Part shown: positions 10,697 to 24,800 of the stretch, piece by piece
How the letters are laid out: each line of letters starts with the position of its first letter
Position numbering within the stretch: the first letter of the stretch is position 1
Assembly: GCF_003286085.1 (NCBI RefSeq)
Contig: NW_020825288.1
Coordinates: forward strand, 2,666,001 to 2,730,000
Origin: Drosophila persimilis
Lineage: Eukaryota > Arthropoda > Insecta > Diptera > Drosophilidae
DNA: 64,000 nucleotides
Reading direction: 5' to 3'
Program-made: the position numbers and the translations under genes
Notes under the pieces: generated by a model
Seen by the model: only the letters and a program-made list of their open reading frames with translations
Told to the model about the DNA's origin: nothing
Databases searched by the model: none

Positions 10697-10732
10697 ATGG
10701 TTATGGCTATGGTTATGGTTATGGTTATGGTT
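10697..10732. repeat. Hexanucleotide repeat (GGTTAT)n
   Basis: Six tandem GGTTAT/GGCTAT units. Simple-sequence repeat. Confidence 0.85.
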
Positions 10733-11157
10733 TACTAAGTATTACTAAGTCAGAGGGGGGGAAGCGAACACATGGCAAGGACAACCAACGCAACGGATGG
10801 CCGTAGTTTGGTAATTTGGAGTCAGGTCTGATTTATGTCTGTGATATTTACAACATCATATATAGAGTGGGTTTTTGTATACAGTGCGATAAGTAAATCT
10901 TACGCACACAACTGGCAAAGTACAACCGTAAAAATTGCTAATAGTTTCTTCTCAATCTCATACTCATCTCTGGATCTTTCTCCGTCTCCGTCGGGATCTG
11001 TGGGAAATCGTAGGTGTACGGGGGATAGGGTCGGGTCAGAAGATATTAGACTAAATACGAATATTTAATTTGGTTTTTGGTTTTTGGTTTTTAGCTTTGC
11101 ATGCATTGGTTTACATTAAACTAGATTAATATACGCCATCGTCAATAATATACCACC

Positions 11158-11215
11158 CGGCGCGGCACGGCACGGCGCGGCACGGCACGGCACGGCACGG
11201 CACGGCACGGCACGG
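11158..11215. repeat. Pentanucleotide repeat (CGGCA)n
   Basis: Eleven or so 5-bp units, mostly CGGCA with some CGGCG; a G/C-rich island in an A/T-rich tract. Confidence 0.85.
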
Positions 11216-12809
11216 CTCTGGTACTGGCCTCAAAAACGTTTGAATCAATTGATCAATTTGTTGTAGTACATTAGCTCACTGTCCAAATGGAAAACGTGTG
11301 ATTCTTGTTGTTGTTGTTGCTTCAAATTACTGGCAGATTTACTGTTGTACCATTTAATTGAATATAATTATATGTATGTATATAATTACTATGTATAACC
11401 TATGTCTATATAAAACTGTACTGTACTGTCTCTCTGTGTGTGCTTCCTGGGTGCTGAGGTAAGGATTTGGATTTGGACTTGGGTGGGAAACTTGATGTGG
11501 TAGAGGGGGGGCTGGGGAGCTTGGGGGATAAATCTAGAAATATCAATAGTTTAATGTCTTTTATGCGTTTTGGAGAAATTTGAAAGTTATCTTTCCTTAA
11601 GGGGTATCCCTACGGGGGTATCTTATGTACAGTGCCTTACAACCTAAAACATTGCGTTAAAATTAAAGTTAAAATTTTCCATAATTTCGATTTCATTGCA
11701 TTAGATTTGTGTGTGTTTGTGTGTGTGTATGTGTAAGTGTTAAATTTTTTTTTTTTTCATTTTTAGCTAAAATCGTTTTTGATCTCACTCAATATCACTT
11801 GATTTCACTAGATTTTCTTATGGATTTTTGTTGTTGTTTGTTTTTTTTTGTCGTTTTTAAGCCATATTTTAAGTACAGTAGTTTTGGGTTTCTTTAGGTA
11901 GTATGTATGTCTGTCTGTGTGTATGTCTGTGTGTATGTAAGTACGATCTAGGTAAAATTTCAACTACTTGGAGTTGCTGACTTGCGTCGTTAAAACTAGA
12001 ACAACAATCATATATCGCATATATCGTAAGTCTAGGCATATATGCATATACTATACTCGCATGTATATATGTATGTATATATATAGAGATTCTCTTAGGG
12101 GCTACACCTTTATCGCTCTAGTAAAGTATCAGTGTAGTGTAGTGTGTTGCAACTATGTACGAGTATTTGGAGTAGAAAAAACTTGTAGTTAACAGTAATT
12201 ATGCGCTAGTTAATCTGTTTATCATAGATTTGGATTGAGCTTTAGCTTTAGCCTCAGCCAGTAGTTCTTTCGGTTTTTTGCTTTCTGTTTTCCGTGTGTT
12301 TTAAAGTTATAGAGTTACCGTTACACCTACAGTCGAGTCGAGCAGAATAAACGCCTACTACGATATAAAAATACGGTAGGGTATATTAGAATTATCTCAA
12401 CATAAATATTGCACTTGCCTACAATAGTTAATAACAATTCAATTTGAACTTGTACCAATCATTGGCTAGACTTAAACCCTAGAGTGAGTCGAAAGTGTTT
12501 CCTACTTAGATGATATCTAGATAGAAAGAGAAGGTGTTTTTTGTTTGGGTAGATAGATAGATAGATAGTTAGATAGATTCTACATAGATAGAGTAGACGT
12601 AGTTGGAGATAGACTGAAGGAGCGATTTGATTTGAATGGAGAAATGCCTTTAACTACTACATACAGATGACATTGATTTTTAGACTCAAATTCGTCTAAG
12701 AGTAAATTCTAACGCTGCTTGCTTAATGCGATTGTCAATCGATTTTTCATTTGTTAAATCTTTTAATTTTTTGGAAGTATTTCTTATTTCTGTCCCGATC
12801 TCCCGGTCT

Positions 12810-15800
12810 CTAAGACGACGTTGCGATCGCTGATGAGGCGGCTGTTGATGCTAATCCCGATGCCGTTCCTGTCGATGTCCCTGTCGATGTCCCTGTCCCA
12901 GTGACTGATCCTGTGATAATATTTGCTAGATTGCTCAGCTGCTGCTTTTGTTGCTGGTTTTTGGGCGACGGATCCGATTCCTGAACCCGATGCGTCTTCA
13001 TATGAGCACTGCGACTCTTGACCTTATTGAAGACTCTGACAGAGGGAGAGAGAAAAAGTCAGCCATGAGAGCATGTGTATTGCGAGCATCGAGAGCTACG
13101 ACCACTACCAGCTAGAATGCACACTAAGTGGATATTTTGGACACTTAGATATAATGAAGCACATAGAGTAGGCAGCGATTATCACAATTAACACAAGAGT
13201 ATATGTAGTAGGGCATGCTTAGGTACGATAGATAGGGCGGATAGCATGCGGAGATATGGAGATATTCTTCTGTCACTTTCACTTCCTCTTACTTAGCCTT
13301 GTGTGGAGTTAAAATTTGCTTTGTTGTTATCAATAACCATGGAAAATAGAGAGTTCATGTTGATTGTTTTTAGGAACGAAACCGAAATCGAAACAAATAA
13401 AATTATTTAATAAATACATTTATACATATATTTGTAGGAAAAACAGAAGAGTTGAGAATTGAAAGTGGAGAGTTTGTTTGGTGTGCGCTTGAATGATGAT
13501 AGCAGAAGTACACTAGACAGCCGCACTCGCCGCGGGTGGTGATCTCAATGCAACAAATTTGACCAAATTCCAGATATACCAGATGTACGTAAACCAATTT
13601 CGTAAACACTAGTAGTAGTAGTAGTAGTAGTGGATCAGAGATCACGTCCCAAGCGAGCGGTATACAATTTACAGAGGAAATGTAGCAATTGCTTAGAGGT
13701 GTCCCCAGTCCCAGAACAGCCCCGTGATTTGTTAGTTAGTATATTTACAAAAGATAAGATATCGAATGCAAGAGGCATTTAGCGCTGCTCTTAGGTACGT
13801 AATTGTATTGTACATATATCGAAACAATTGTACATCAAATCAGAGATCAGAGAACAGAGAACAGAGATCGAATCGAATGGAGTGGTGTGGAGAACGGAAG
13901 AGGGGGTAATACCGAAATGAAACGTAATGGAAGGGTGGAAACGAAAGAGTGAAAATTGCTTACTTACCGGGCGATTTGCCAGCGTCTGCCTGGCGTCTTT
14001 AGTCGCGCTGTTTGTGTGAACTTGTGGATCTGATATCAGTTCCGGTTACATCTATTTGCGAGCTGTGACTCCTCGCTTTAAAATTGCAATTTCGATTTAT
14101 TGTTTGTATTCGTAATTTGAATTTTTGTTTGATCATGGAACAATACAATACAACAACAATAACAACAATTAATTAATCGCTTGATGAAAACTCTAACTAA
14201 ATGGCAGAGAAGTCGGAAACTGACATACGATAGAATGGAACTCAAGGCTTCGTAATGTCTACAAACTCAAGGCCAAAAACTATACTCGTACGTAATCATA
14301 GATAGGGATAGATAGATAGATAGATAGAACGAGAGAGATTGAGTGAGTGACAGACAAAACGAACAATTGATGAACACAACAAAAGAAAAAGAGATCTTTC
14401 GAAACAATAAGAAGAAAGTTCAGTCAACTCAAAGTCTAATTAAAAACTCAAGATCTCGTTTACGTTTACGAATACTCGAGAGCTGGCATGGTAAATAATT
14501 TACGATATAGCGTGCTTTACGATCTCAACTCAAGTCAATACACGGGCACTCAAATCGCTTGCGGATTTCTGAATTTGTTCTATGGTTTTTCACTTGATTG
14601 TTTTTTGTTGGTTGGTTGGTTATACGAGTGTTTTTTGGTAGAAATTTCTTTGGGGGGGAATCTTACTTGCCGCACACCTTGCAGGGAAATTCCCCCTCCT
14701 TGACAGTGGGCGGGGCAGTGGCGTTCGTGTTGCCCGTTTCCACTTTGGAGGCTGTCAGAGTCGAGGAGGACGTGGCTGTCGTTGTGTTTGGGTTGCCACC
14801 GCCATTGATAGTGGCACTGTTGCCACTAAGATTCGTTGCATTTGCTGTTGCTGATGTTGCATTGCTTGATGGATTAGTGCTGCTGTTGGTGGTGAGGGGC
14901 GCGCATGCGTAGCTGTTGGAACTTTGTTGGTTGCTGTTTGTGGCATTATTTGCCGGGGCATGCTGCGTACTGTTGCTGCTGCTGTTGTTGCTGTTGCTGC
15001 TGTTGTTGTTGTTGCTGTTGCTGTTGTTGCTGCTGGCATTACGGCCAAAAGCGTGTATGCGAACATGGCCGTGCAGCGCCGCCTTCGAACTGAAGCTCTA
15101 CATTTGGACGGGCGGGCGGAGGGGTTGATTTGGTTGATTTGATTTTGTACAGAGCATTATATACAGTATACAGAAAAGAAAGTAAACAGAAAGAGCCGGT
15201 GAGGTGAGGCGGGATGTTGTGTGTGTGTGTGTGTGTGTCTGTTACGGCTGTCATTCGGCTGGGTAAGGTCTCAAGAGGGGTGTGCTAGAGCTGGCGACAT
15301 GCTGCAGCATTTAAGGCCTACAACTTACCGCTGAACAGTCGGCAATCTCGCAAACATAGGGCTTCTCCACGGCGGGCACGATGTGGGTCACTGGCTCCAT
15401 CTTCAAGTGCGATACCTTATAGTCCACGCAGAGCTTCTTCCAGAAGTAATACATTTGCACACACTCCCCCGAGGACTTGGTGCGAAGCTGTACAAAGGAG
15501 GATGACAAAACGTTTGGGGAAAAGGCTTCCACAGCACTCACCTCGCTGGCAATCTTGCCAAAGTCCTTGCCGTGCTTCTCCAGACCACGCAGGAACTGCT
15601 CCAGCTCGAAGGCGGTCCACTTCATTTGAAATGCACTGGACTGCGTCTGGAGGAGGGTCAGCACCGCCGCCGCCGAATTGCCCTGCGACTTGAGCAGCGT
15701 GTGGAGGGCCACCTCCTCGGAATGACTGCCCATTGGCACGGCCGATGATTTGCTGAGATCTATGTAACGCATCAGGATTTTGTCGTCCTCCTGCACCTCG

Positions 15801-18800
15801 GGATTCCACATCATATCCGCACCCATGGGCTCACTGGCGGCCTCCTCCAACGGCTTGCAGCAGGGTATCTGTGCCTGATATGCCGAGCCGAGATTCACCT
15901 TCGACTCGTCCGAGAAGTCGACCAGGCCCACCGGGTCGCCAAAGTCATCTTCGAAGGCATCGAATATGCCCTGGCCCTGCTGCTTCCGCACAATGCAATA
16001 CAGGCCTGTTCCCTTGCGGTCCGGATTGAGGATGGGGGCCGGCGTGTAGTGCGTGCGGGAGGGCTTGCGCAGCTTCGAGCGATGCGGCGACAGGGTGTGG
16101 AACTTGGAGAACTTCTGCGTCCCCTGGGGAGCGTTCGAGCGCAGGCGGCGCTTCAGTATGGAATTGGTTTGATTCGACAGCGGCTGCAGATTGGACACGC
16201 TGGGCGGGGTGGCAATTACCACAGGTGTGGGCACCGATGTGGCCAGTGCCGCCAGCAGGGACTTCCCATTGCCATTGCCATTAGTGGCAGAGGCCGTGTC
16301 TGTGGCGCCGCAGGGAAAGAGCAGGCTGGCATCGAGAGCGGTGCTCTGGCCTTGATTGGGATTCATCTGGCAGTCGGTGGTGAGCACTGCCGCATTGTTT
16401 GTGGTGGGTGTACCGCCGTACAGCAGGGGCTGGAGCAGGCTGTTGAGCGGCTGCAGGGTCATGGTGCTCTGACTGGTATCCAGGAACTGGCTCTGGCTGG
16501 TAACCGCCGCAAAGCCATGACCCCCCACCAGGGGCAGCATGAATTCTGTCTGCTGCTGGCCCCCCTGTGCCTGCATGGACACCGTTTGGCTCAGCGATTG
16601 CTGGGGGACCAGGATCTGCTGCGACTGCTGTTGCTGATCCTGTAGCTGCTGCAGTATCTGTTGCTGCTGCTGCTGTGGCTGCTCTTGCAGGTCCGACTCT
16701 TGCTGCTGATAGATGGCCGTGGTTTGCTGGAGTTGCTGCTCCATCGGCTGGGGCATAGTCGTTGCCTGGATCTGTCCCATCTGACGCTGCAGACCGAACT
16801 CGCGTGGCGAGGAGGAGAGCATCGGGTCCTCCGAGTTGTTCATCATCTGGGACTGCAGTCCCAGGCCCGGCAAGTAGTAGAGATCAATGATGTTCTCCCC
16901 CTGCTCCTCGCTGGTCAGCTGCAGCTGCATGTTCTCGTCGGGCAGCACTTCTCGGAGCACCTGCTTCACATCCTCCGCCGAGCCAATGCCGCTGGTGAAG
17001 AAGGACTCCGACAGCGGGGAGGTGGCATTGCGGGAATCATTGAGAAACTCCTGGTCCTCGTCGAGGAACGAGAGATTCGTTTCGGCAAACTCGCGCAGGT
17101 CGCACTCGGTGTCGTCTTCCGTGCCATTCAGCAAGTCCTCCACCTTGATGGAGGGATCGAAGCTGCTCTCCTCCAGCACCGACTTGAGCTTCAGGATCTT
17201 CTCGTTGTCGTTCTCGTTCAGCTGCTCGATGGGCTGGCCATCGTCCGTCTTGAAGTAGATGTGCGAGAAGTCCGTCTTGTCTCCGAAGAAGGTGTTGCTG
17301 GCGTCCACGAACTGGGCGGCCGCATCCTCAATGAAGGGCGACGACTGGGCCATGTTCTCGTGACTGGAGGGTGGCGTCGGATAGGCCAGCGGCGAGTGGA
17401 GTGGAGAGGGCAGGATGCTGCCGCGCATGCTGGCTATCGCCTGGATCTGGGAGCTGTTCTGCATGATGAGCTCCTTGGAATGGAATTGCTGGAAGGTGGG
17501 CAGCGGTGTCGTGGTGGTGGTGGTGTTGCCGGTGGTGCTGGTGTTATTGCTGCTGGAGGAGCCGTTGGCGGTGCCCGTGTCCGGCTCCAGCTTCACCAGC
17601 TGGGTGTGGACACTATCGCCGGCCTCGCTGAGCAGGGCAAAGTCCTCGGAATGTTCGCTCTTGATCTGAGCCACGTCCTCTTCGTCGTTCAGCAGCTCCA
17701 TGGAGTCGACCGTCTGGAGCAGCATTTCCGTGTCGGAAACGTTGTACACCTCTGAGTCGTCGAACAGATCGGTGCCATCGCTGGTATAGGTAACGGTGTA
17801 CACTCCGCCTCCTCCGCTCGTGATCACTCCCCCGGTCCCGCTGCCAACGTGCCCCTCCTGACTGGGGGCGATGTTCAGCGAGAGGGCCGTGTCATCGGCC
17901 AAGGAGATGCTGCCGCTCGAGCAGGATGTATTCACGCTGCTGCTGGTCTTCATCAGACTTCCCGTGAGGCTGGACAGGCTGCTCAGCTTGCTCTTGGTGG
18001 CCACCACCTGGACATCGGAAGGTATGATCACCGTGCGATTGTTGTTGGTGATGATCTGCCGGCCGATCGTCTGGAGATTGCTCCCCCCGATGGTGGTGAG
18101 CTCTGTGATAGCTCCCAGGCCCGATCCTGTGCCATTTTGGGTAGTCATCAGCACATTCGTGCCGCTGTGGGTTGTGTGCGACTGGGCCTTCTTGGAGGTG
18201 ACGGCAATGCGAGTGCCGCGCTTCAGCAGCTCGATCAGGGTGGAGTCCTTGGGATCCGTGTTGGTGGCTGCGGATATGCCGCTAATGGTGCCGCCTGCCT
18301 TCAGAGCGGTCAGCGCACTCATCGTCGTGGTGGTGGGCACGTTGTTGGTGGTGATTGTGATCGTATTGGTGCCGCTGCCAAGACTGAGGGTCTTCGACTG
18401 CTTCTGGCCCCCACTGAAGATCTCGATGCTCTGGGGCAGCCCGATCTGCTGTATGCTAAGCCCGTTGCTGCTCTTGATTGTTGTGGCCGCCGGCAGCACC
18501 GCTGTGGTGGTGGCCGTGCTGGTGGAGAGCGTTTGGGTGAACGCACTAGAGCTGCTCTTCGGATTCAGGAAGCTCTCCAGGTCGCTGATCGATCGTCGAA
18601 GGGTGGTGGTGGTGCTGCTGCTGCTGTTGCTGCTGCTGTGCGGTGGTGCGGGTACCACGAAGGCGCCCTGCGGGAAGAGGCAAGAGTAGATGCGAATGTA
18701 ATGCTGGATGGATGGATGATACTTTAATTTTTGATGATCAACCCACCTTGTTCATGTCCTTGCGCTTGCTGATGATCTTCTCCTCGATAAGGGCACGCAC

Positions 18801-21800
18801 TCCGATGCTGGCCGTCTGCAGGGGGGGACCGCTGGAGTCCTTCTTCTCGCTGCGCTTCGTTTCCGGATCCTTCTTGAAGTAGCCGCCGTGCAGGCGCATG
18901 TGCCCATTGAGGGCGGGTATGTTTTTGAACTTACGGTGACAGAGATTGCACTCGACGGGCTTGTCGAGCTTCACGAGCAGGTGGGGATTGGCGGTGGCCA
19001 CAAGTTGCTGCTGCTGGCCCACATCTTCCTCCTTGATTTCTACGGGGGAGTTCGATGAAGAAGCCACCAGATCGGTGCCATCTTCCACATGAAGCGTCAC
19101 ATTTTGGGCGCTGTTGAGCTGTGAATAAACGAGTATGGATGCTTTCAGCACTGCTTGGGGATTGATTGGGTATATTGATGTCCACCCACCAATTGCATGT
19201 TCCAGGTACGGGGCCTGGACGATGACGGGGCCGAGTTCGTGTTGATTTTGTAGGAGCTGACGCTGGTGGGCGAGGAGACGGTCACCTGGGCGCTCGTCTG
19301 CTTCGTCTGTTGCATGATCTTGCTGATGAGATCGAGCTGCTCCCGGGTCAGGCCCTCGCCCTCGAGGCTGATGCCATCGCTGAGCGTGATGGTGGGGGAG
19401 CTGGCTATCACGGTGCCATTGCCCACCGACGTCGCGATGGTCGACGGCGAGGACGACAGCGACGACGACGAGGCCGTGGAGGATCCATTGGAGGATGTGG
19501 AGGTGGTGGGCGACAACAGGGTCATGCCCGTCTTGATGGGCAAGTTCATGGCCTTGATCTGTTCGTCCGAGAGAGCGATACCCGTGGCGGCATCCACCAA
19601 GGAGCTGCCCGTGGAAATGTACGTTCGTATGCACGTGGCACCGTCCGGGGAGCTCGCATCCCCGCTGGCCGTAGACGGCGAGAGGCTCAGCGAACTGGTG
19701 GCCACTCCGACGCTGCTGCTAATGCTCGCCCCGCTGGAGCTGGCTGTGGGGGAGAGCGATTGACTGGTGGTGGGAGTGACTGCCCCCGCATGATGGTTCT
19801 CCGAGTGCCTGCGCAGGGAGCGAGCATCGCAGTAGGACTTGCCGCATCCATCCGCCTTACATTCGTAAGGCTTCTTGTTCCGATGAGTCATCATGTGTCC
19901 GTTTCTGTTTGGGGGGATTACGGCGTATGGGTTAGTGGATCAATGGATCATTGGATCAGCGTCATTTACTTACAAGTGATCTTGCCGCTTGAATGCCTTC
20001 GAGCAGAGCACACAAATATATTTCCGTTCGTCGCTGTGCGTCAGTTTGTGCTTGGCCAGCGCCGAGGCATTTCCAAAGATCTTGCAACAAATCTATAAAA
20101 AGTTCGAAAAGAGCCAAGTGAAATGTAATTAGCATTGCCTGAAGGCCTCTCTCTCCCCCCCTCTGTCTCTATCCACCTCCATTTCTAGGTAATTGAAATT
20201 GTTGCGGTGGCCATCACAGACCGCCAGACCACCAGTCCGCTTGCCGCTGACGCTATTTGAACATTTTAATGAGCCACATTGCGTATACGTTATGTTTCTG
20301 CGGCTGCCACAGCATACCCACCCTAATTACCACCCCGCGAAAATACCGAGAACACAACCAAAAGCCCAGCCACACGATACTCTAAACTATAGATACATGT
20401 GTCTGTGAGAGTATTCCTGCATCAGCACCAGGAGTGAAATTTCTGGCTGCTGCCATTTCCTGCTGCCTTCTGCCTTTTGCCTGCTGCCTGCTGCTGACCA
20501 AACATTTCCTCTGCAGTATCGTAAAACGCGTCATAAAATTGACTTCATACTCGTACTTCTCAACTAACAGACGCGCAGAAAGGAAAGACTTTAAATTGCA
20601 GCACTTTGAGCGGCTGTCAGTTTTATTGACAGACGTCGAAACGTGTTGAAATAGTCGTGCGAGGGGTGCTAGAGAGGTATTCTTTAGTTGGGGCCATAAG
20701 TGGTGGCTAGGAAATACTTAAGACAACTGCAGTGAAAGTGGAAGGTACTCCATAGCTTCTAGGGAAAGTGAAAGGAGATCCATAAACTGCTCTTTCCAGC
20801 ATCACCAGTTTTCGTGCGAGGTCTGGTCAGGGAATATATTATTGCGCATACTCATTGATATATGCCGCTCTATTAGTATTACATAAACTAATGGAACAGC
20901 TCTTTATGGCAGCAGAACGTGTTGAAATCGTTTCGAGAGGGTAGCTAGAGAAATTCTCTAAGAATAATGCATCATTCGTAGCATTCATAAACAGATGGCA
21001 CAGCCGATGGAGCACATGCAGCCCCCCCAACCAGATGGGCTCTACGCTCACTTAGCATTGCGTATAAACACGCCCGACTATGGCTATATAATTTTACTTC
21101 CAAGTGGATGTGACGCCTACATTTACGACTAGGAATACGAGTTCAGGTGCGAGTGCGAGTGCGGGTGCGGGTAGGGGTGCAAGTGCGGGTAGAGCACTTT
21201 TGAGAGCTGTGCGCGTTTCACCTGCCACTCGGCCGAGACGACCTTAATGTCTGTTTATAAATATGCCACGGCACGATATGGCATGGTACAGCACTCGGTG
21301 TCTGGCCGTCCTGACATGTTGGCATGGCTCAAAGTGACCGGCGATAAATTAGCGATTAGGCCGCATCGAAACCGAGCAACAAATTAGTTGGGGGATTCGC
21401 ACACCCATACGCACCTGACACTGCTGTGGTCCGTGTCGCGTTGGCGAGGATAGCTTGGGGCGGTTCTTGCGCGGCGCTTCGATGCTGATGATGCCACCAA
21501 TGCCAGGGGTATTAGTGCTTGCGGCTACTGTGCCTGCACCTCCCACTGACCCACTGTTGGCAGGAACATGTCTACCGTTGCTCTTGAAGGACAGGCTGTG
21601 CCCGCCGCCGGTGCTGCTGTTGCTGTCGTTACTGTTGCTGTTGCTGCTGCTGTTGCTGCTGTTACTGCTGCTGCCGATGCTGATGCTGCTGCCCACGGAG
21701 GAGGCGGTGCTGAAGTTGCTGCTGTTGCTGCAGTTGCTGTTGTTGTTGTGCTGATTGAGGAGACTGGATGCGCTGCTGGTGCTGCTGTTGCTCATAATCT

Positions 21801-24800
21801 GCGCCAGCGTCGTGACATTGGTGACCGTGTTGCTGCAGCTGCTGCTGCGGATCAGACAGTTCTTAATGTAGCTGGTATTTGTCTTGCTGTGACTGTGGCT
21901 GTGGCTCTGGCTCTGACTGCCACCGATTGTGGTTGTGTTCGTGGAGGTGCTGACGGACTGCACACTGCGCCTAGTTATAGTTATCTTGTTCGGATTATTC
22001 AGATGATTGCCATTAGCCGATTTCGTTGAGCTATTACTTAAAGTCGTGGCTGTGATTGTGTGGTTGTTCTTGAGAGCTAGACAGAGATACAGACACGTTA
22101 GTATGTGTCGATAGAAAATTGTGTTGTTTACTTACAGGCTGTCTGTATGCTGCCCAAGACATCTGCCAGCATTTCCGGATCCGGATACCCGATCGTCAAA
22201 GCATTCTCTAGTGCCGACGTTGAGGACGTGGCAAGCGTTGTAACGCCATTCCCCCCTGTTGATGTGGCAGATTTCGTGCTCGCTGTTGCTGTTGCTGCTG
22301 TTGCTGCCGATGTTGCTGCCTCCAAGGCGCTAGCATCTCTCAGTTGCAACGTTACGGATCCCTCAGAGCCCACAGAGGCGCTGCACATCAACACGCGCGG
22401 CGCGCTGCTGAGACTTGTCAAAGGCAGGTGTATGCTCTTTGGTACCTGTGGGGCAAGTCAAAGGCAGAACGGCATCTCAATGGCTGATAATTTATCCTCC
22501 TCTATCGTTCCTTATACTACATAAACTACATACATACATACATATATCATGTATGTGCTTGTGTCTGTTTCTGTTTCTGTGTGTGTGTGTGGAAGGGGTG
22601 AACAATAGAGACATGTATGTACATGTGTACACTCGAAAATGCTGCCAAAAGGCACGACAGCAGCAGCAGCGGCGGCGGCGGCAAACCGATGGCTGTCAGA
22701 GGAGATTAGTCGAGATTATTGATAATTCACAGCAACTGTCGCCTAATGGACGGCGTGTCGCATAATTAATTGAATTTAAATGCATTTCACTTCGAGTCCA
22801 ACAACTGTTTCTCCTCCACCCGCACCCACACCCACACCCCGGGACCAGTAATCACGGAAGTTAAGTATTCGCCGTGTGGCCAGTGCTAGTGCCAGTGCCA
22901 GTGCCGTGCCGCAGTGGGACCTCGTCGTCCGCAGACAAACCCGCACTTGGCACTTACGGAACAATGTTGTTTGTATTTTTAGTCGGTCATATTTCTGCTA
23001 TTCTTGGCAGAACCTCAACGTATGTATGTATGTATATTAATTTAAATGCAATAAAATTTCGTCCATTCATATGCACAGACCCTCTGCTGCCGCGAGTACA
23101 CCATACACATGGGGTCTTTAAGGGGTTTTGGGTGGGCTCTGCCACTAGATGGGGCAATTAATGCTTTATAAACCGCAACCGATGCCCAATTAAAGTGGCC
23201 TGCAATTGCCCGTAACCACAAAACAAAAAGCAAATAAATAAAATAACAGCGCATAAATTTCCAAAAGTGCCCGCGACGCTGACCATAATGAAAACAAGGG
23301 GAAAACGAAAGCAGGAACGCCCTAATTTGTGTTCCGACTCTTTGGTATCTTGTAGGAAATGATACAATTCGAATTCAAGGGAACAGCAGATACACAATTC
23401 TCGTATACCCTGTTTCCCTGCGAGTACCTCGCACCAGGGAGAGGCAGAGATGCAGAGACGAAAACGAAGACATTCGCATAAATTAGTTTCGGCCAAATAA
23501 AATTTCTCGTAGAATAAATAAACAAGAGTTTTATTATTGTTTAAGTTCTGGGGAAACAAAAACACATCCAGCTAAATGAGTATGTTCTCTGCTCAATGAA
23601 CTGGACCGTGCTGAAAGTAAGAGTGGAGCCACAAGTGGCGCAGGGAATCATCTCTGTGCCCGCCTCTGATCTGTGTAAAAGTTCTTTTGAACGGAAAATG
23701 TTTATTTGAATGTGCCAGCAATGGGCTATGAAATATATATGGCTAAATCGAATAAGTGCTATACGTAGAAGTAAATTAGATTAATGTGGAACAAGTGTTG
23801 TGATAACCTTGTCGAACACCGAAATACTCGGAAAAGTCTTACTGATTCCCAAAGAAGTTGTTCTTTAATTCAATTTTCCTTCAAGCCATATCTTTGAATA
23901 AACACAAATTAAATTCACTCTAAATCAATTCTGGCATCAAGTAATTACATATATGATGCTGCTCCATTTCACAAGACGGAAGATTTATGTATGCCAAGTG
24001 ATAGAATATCCCATCGTCTGGCAGGGCGCGGGCACGGGCTCGGGCACGGGCACGGCAGGGCTGTCAAGTCTCAGAGGAAAGTGTGAGCGGGTTGTGGGAC
24101 GCCGTATCCTGTTACGACAGACGGCCCACACCAATTGCCCATACTCCGGCGTGTACCTGGCCTGGACTCTTAGGTGTTTGTATATTTATACGACGTGATT
24201 CACGTGCCAATCAAATGTCAATGTCACTCCAAAAAACAACCAAAAGCCGACGCGTTGATGTTGGGCGTCAAAAAAAAGCACACAGAAGACAGCATGAATC
24301 CATAGAGGAACCCGGCTCCCCATGAGAACTTTAACGCTGCCAAAATCATATTTCCTCTACCGCCAGACTCCGTCGGGTGCGGATTCTGATGGGTGAACAT
24401 GGATGTGGATGTGGCTGTGGATGTTCGTGTGAATGGGGATGTGGAGGTGGACATTGGACTGATTTGAATTTGGCAAGGTCTTGGCCCAAACTCCCAGATA
24501 CATATTTATATTAATGAAAATTTTAAGCTGATGTCAGTGGAAAATTGAATACGCTAGGTGGTAATTTGTCATCGGGTTTTCTCTTTTCCCTGTTCTTTCC
24601 TCATCGTGTGTGTGTTGTTGTTGCTTTTGCCGTTGCTTATTAGTAAAATGAGCTGAAACACATGTTCGGGAAGCTGAACACGGGCATACACAAGGGCTGA
24701 CAGAGCAGAGCGCCTTTGTCGTCGTCGTCATCAACAACAGATTCATCATCTGGTAAATCGGTCATCGTGCCCGAAATCTCTTCGCTGGCCGTATTTCAAT

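Larger units (their letters stand above)
6477..12809. other. Long gene-free tract downstream of the zinc-finger gene; probable long 3' UTR plus intergenic DNA
   Basis: No ORF here has protein-like composition or usable splice sites. Landmarks are simple repeats (8481-8530, 10697-10732, 11158-11215, 12549-12567), a CTG-rich patch near 7310-7345, and AATAAA on the minus strand at 10355-10360 and 8985-8990 that could serve as poly(A) signals for the minus-strand gene ending at 12810. Very long 3' UTRs are common for regulatory genes in Drosophila, but its extent cannot be fixed from the sequence. Confidence 0.4.

Noticed and set aside
16661..17755. 364-codon plus-strand ORF, plus others at 17849-18727 and 16049-16645
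   Set aside because: They lie antisense to the long ELM2-SANT gene exon; their composition (Leu, Val, Gly, Arg runs) reflects CAG/GTG-rich coding sequence on the other strand, with no domains.
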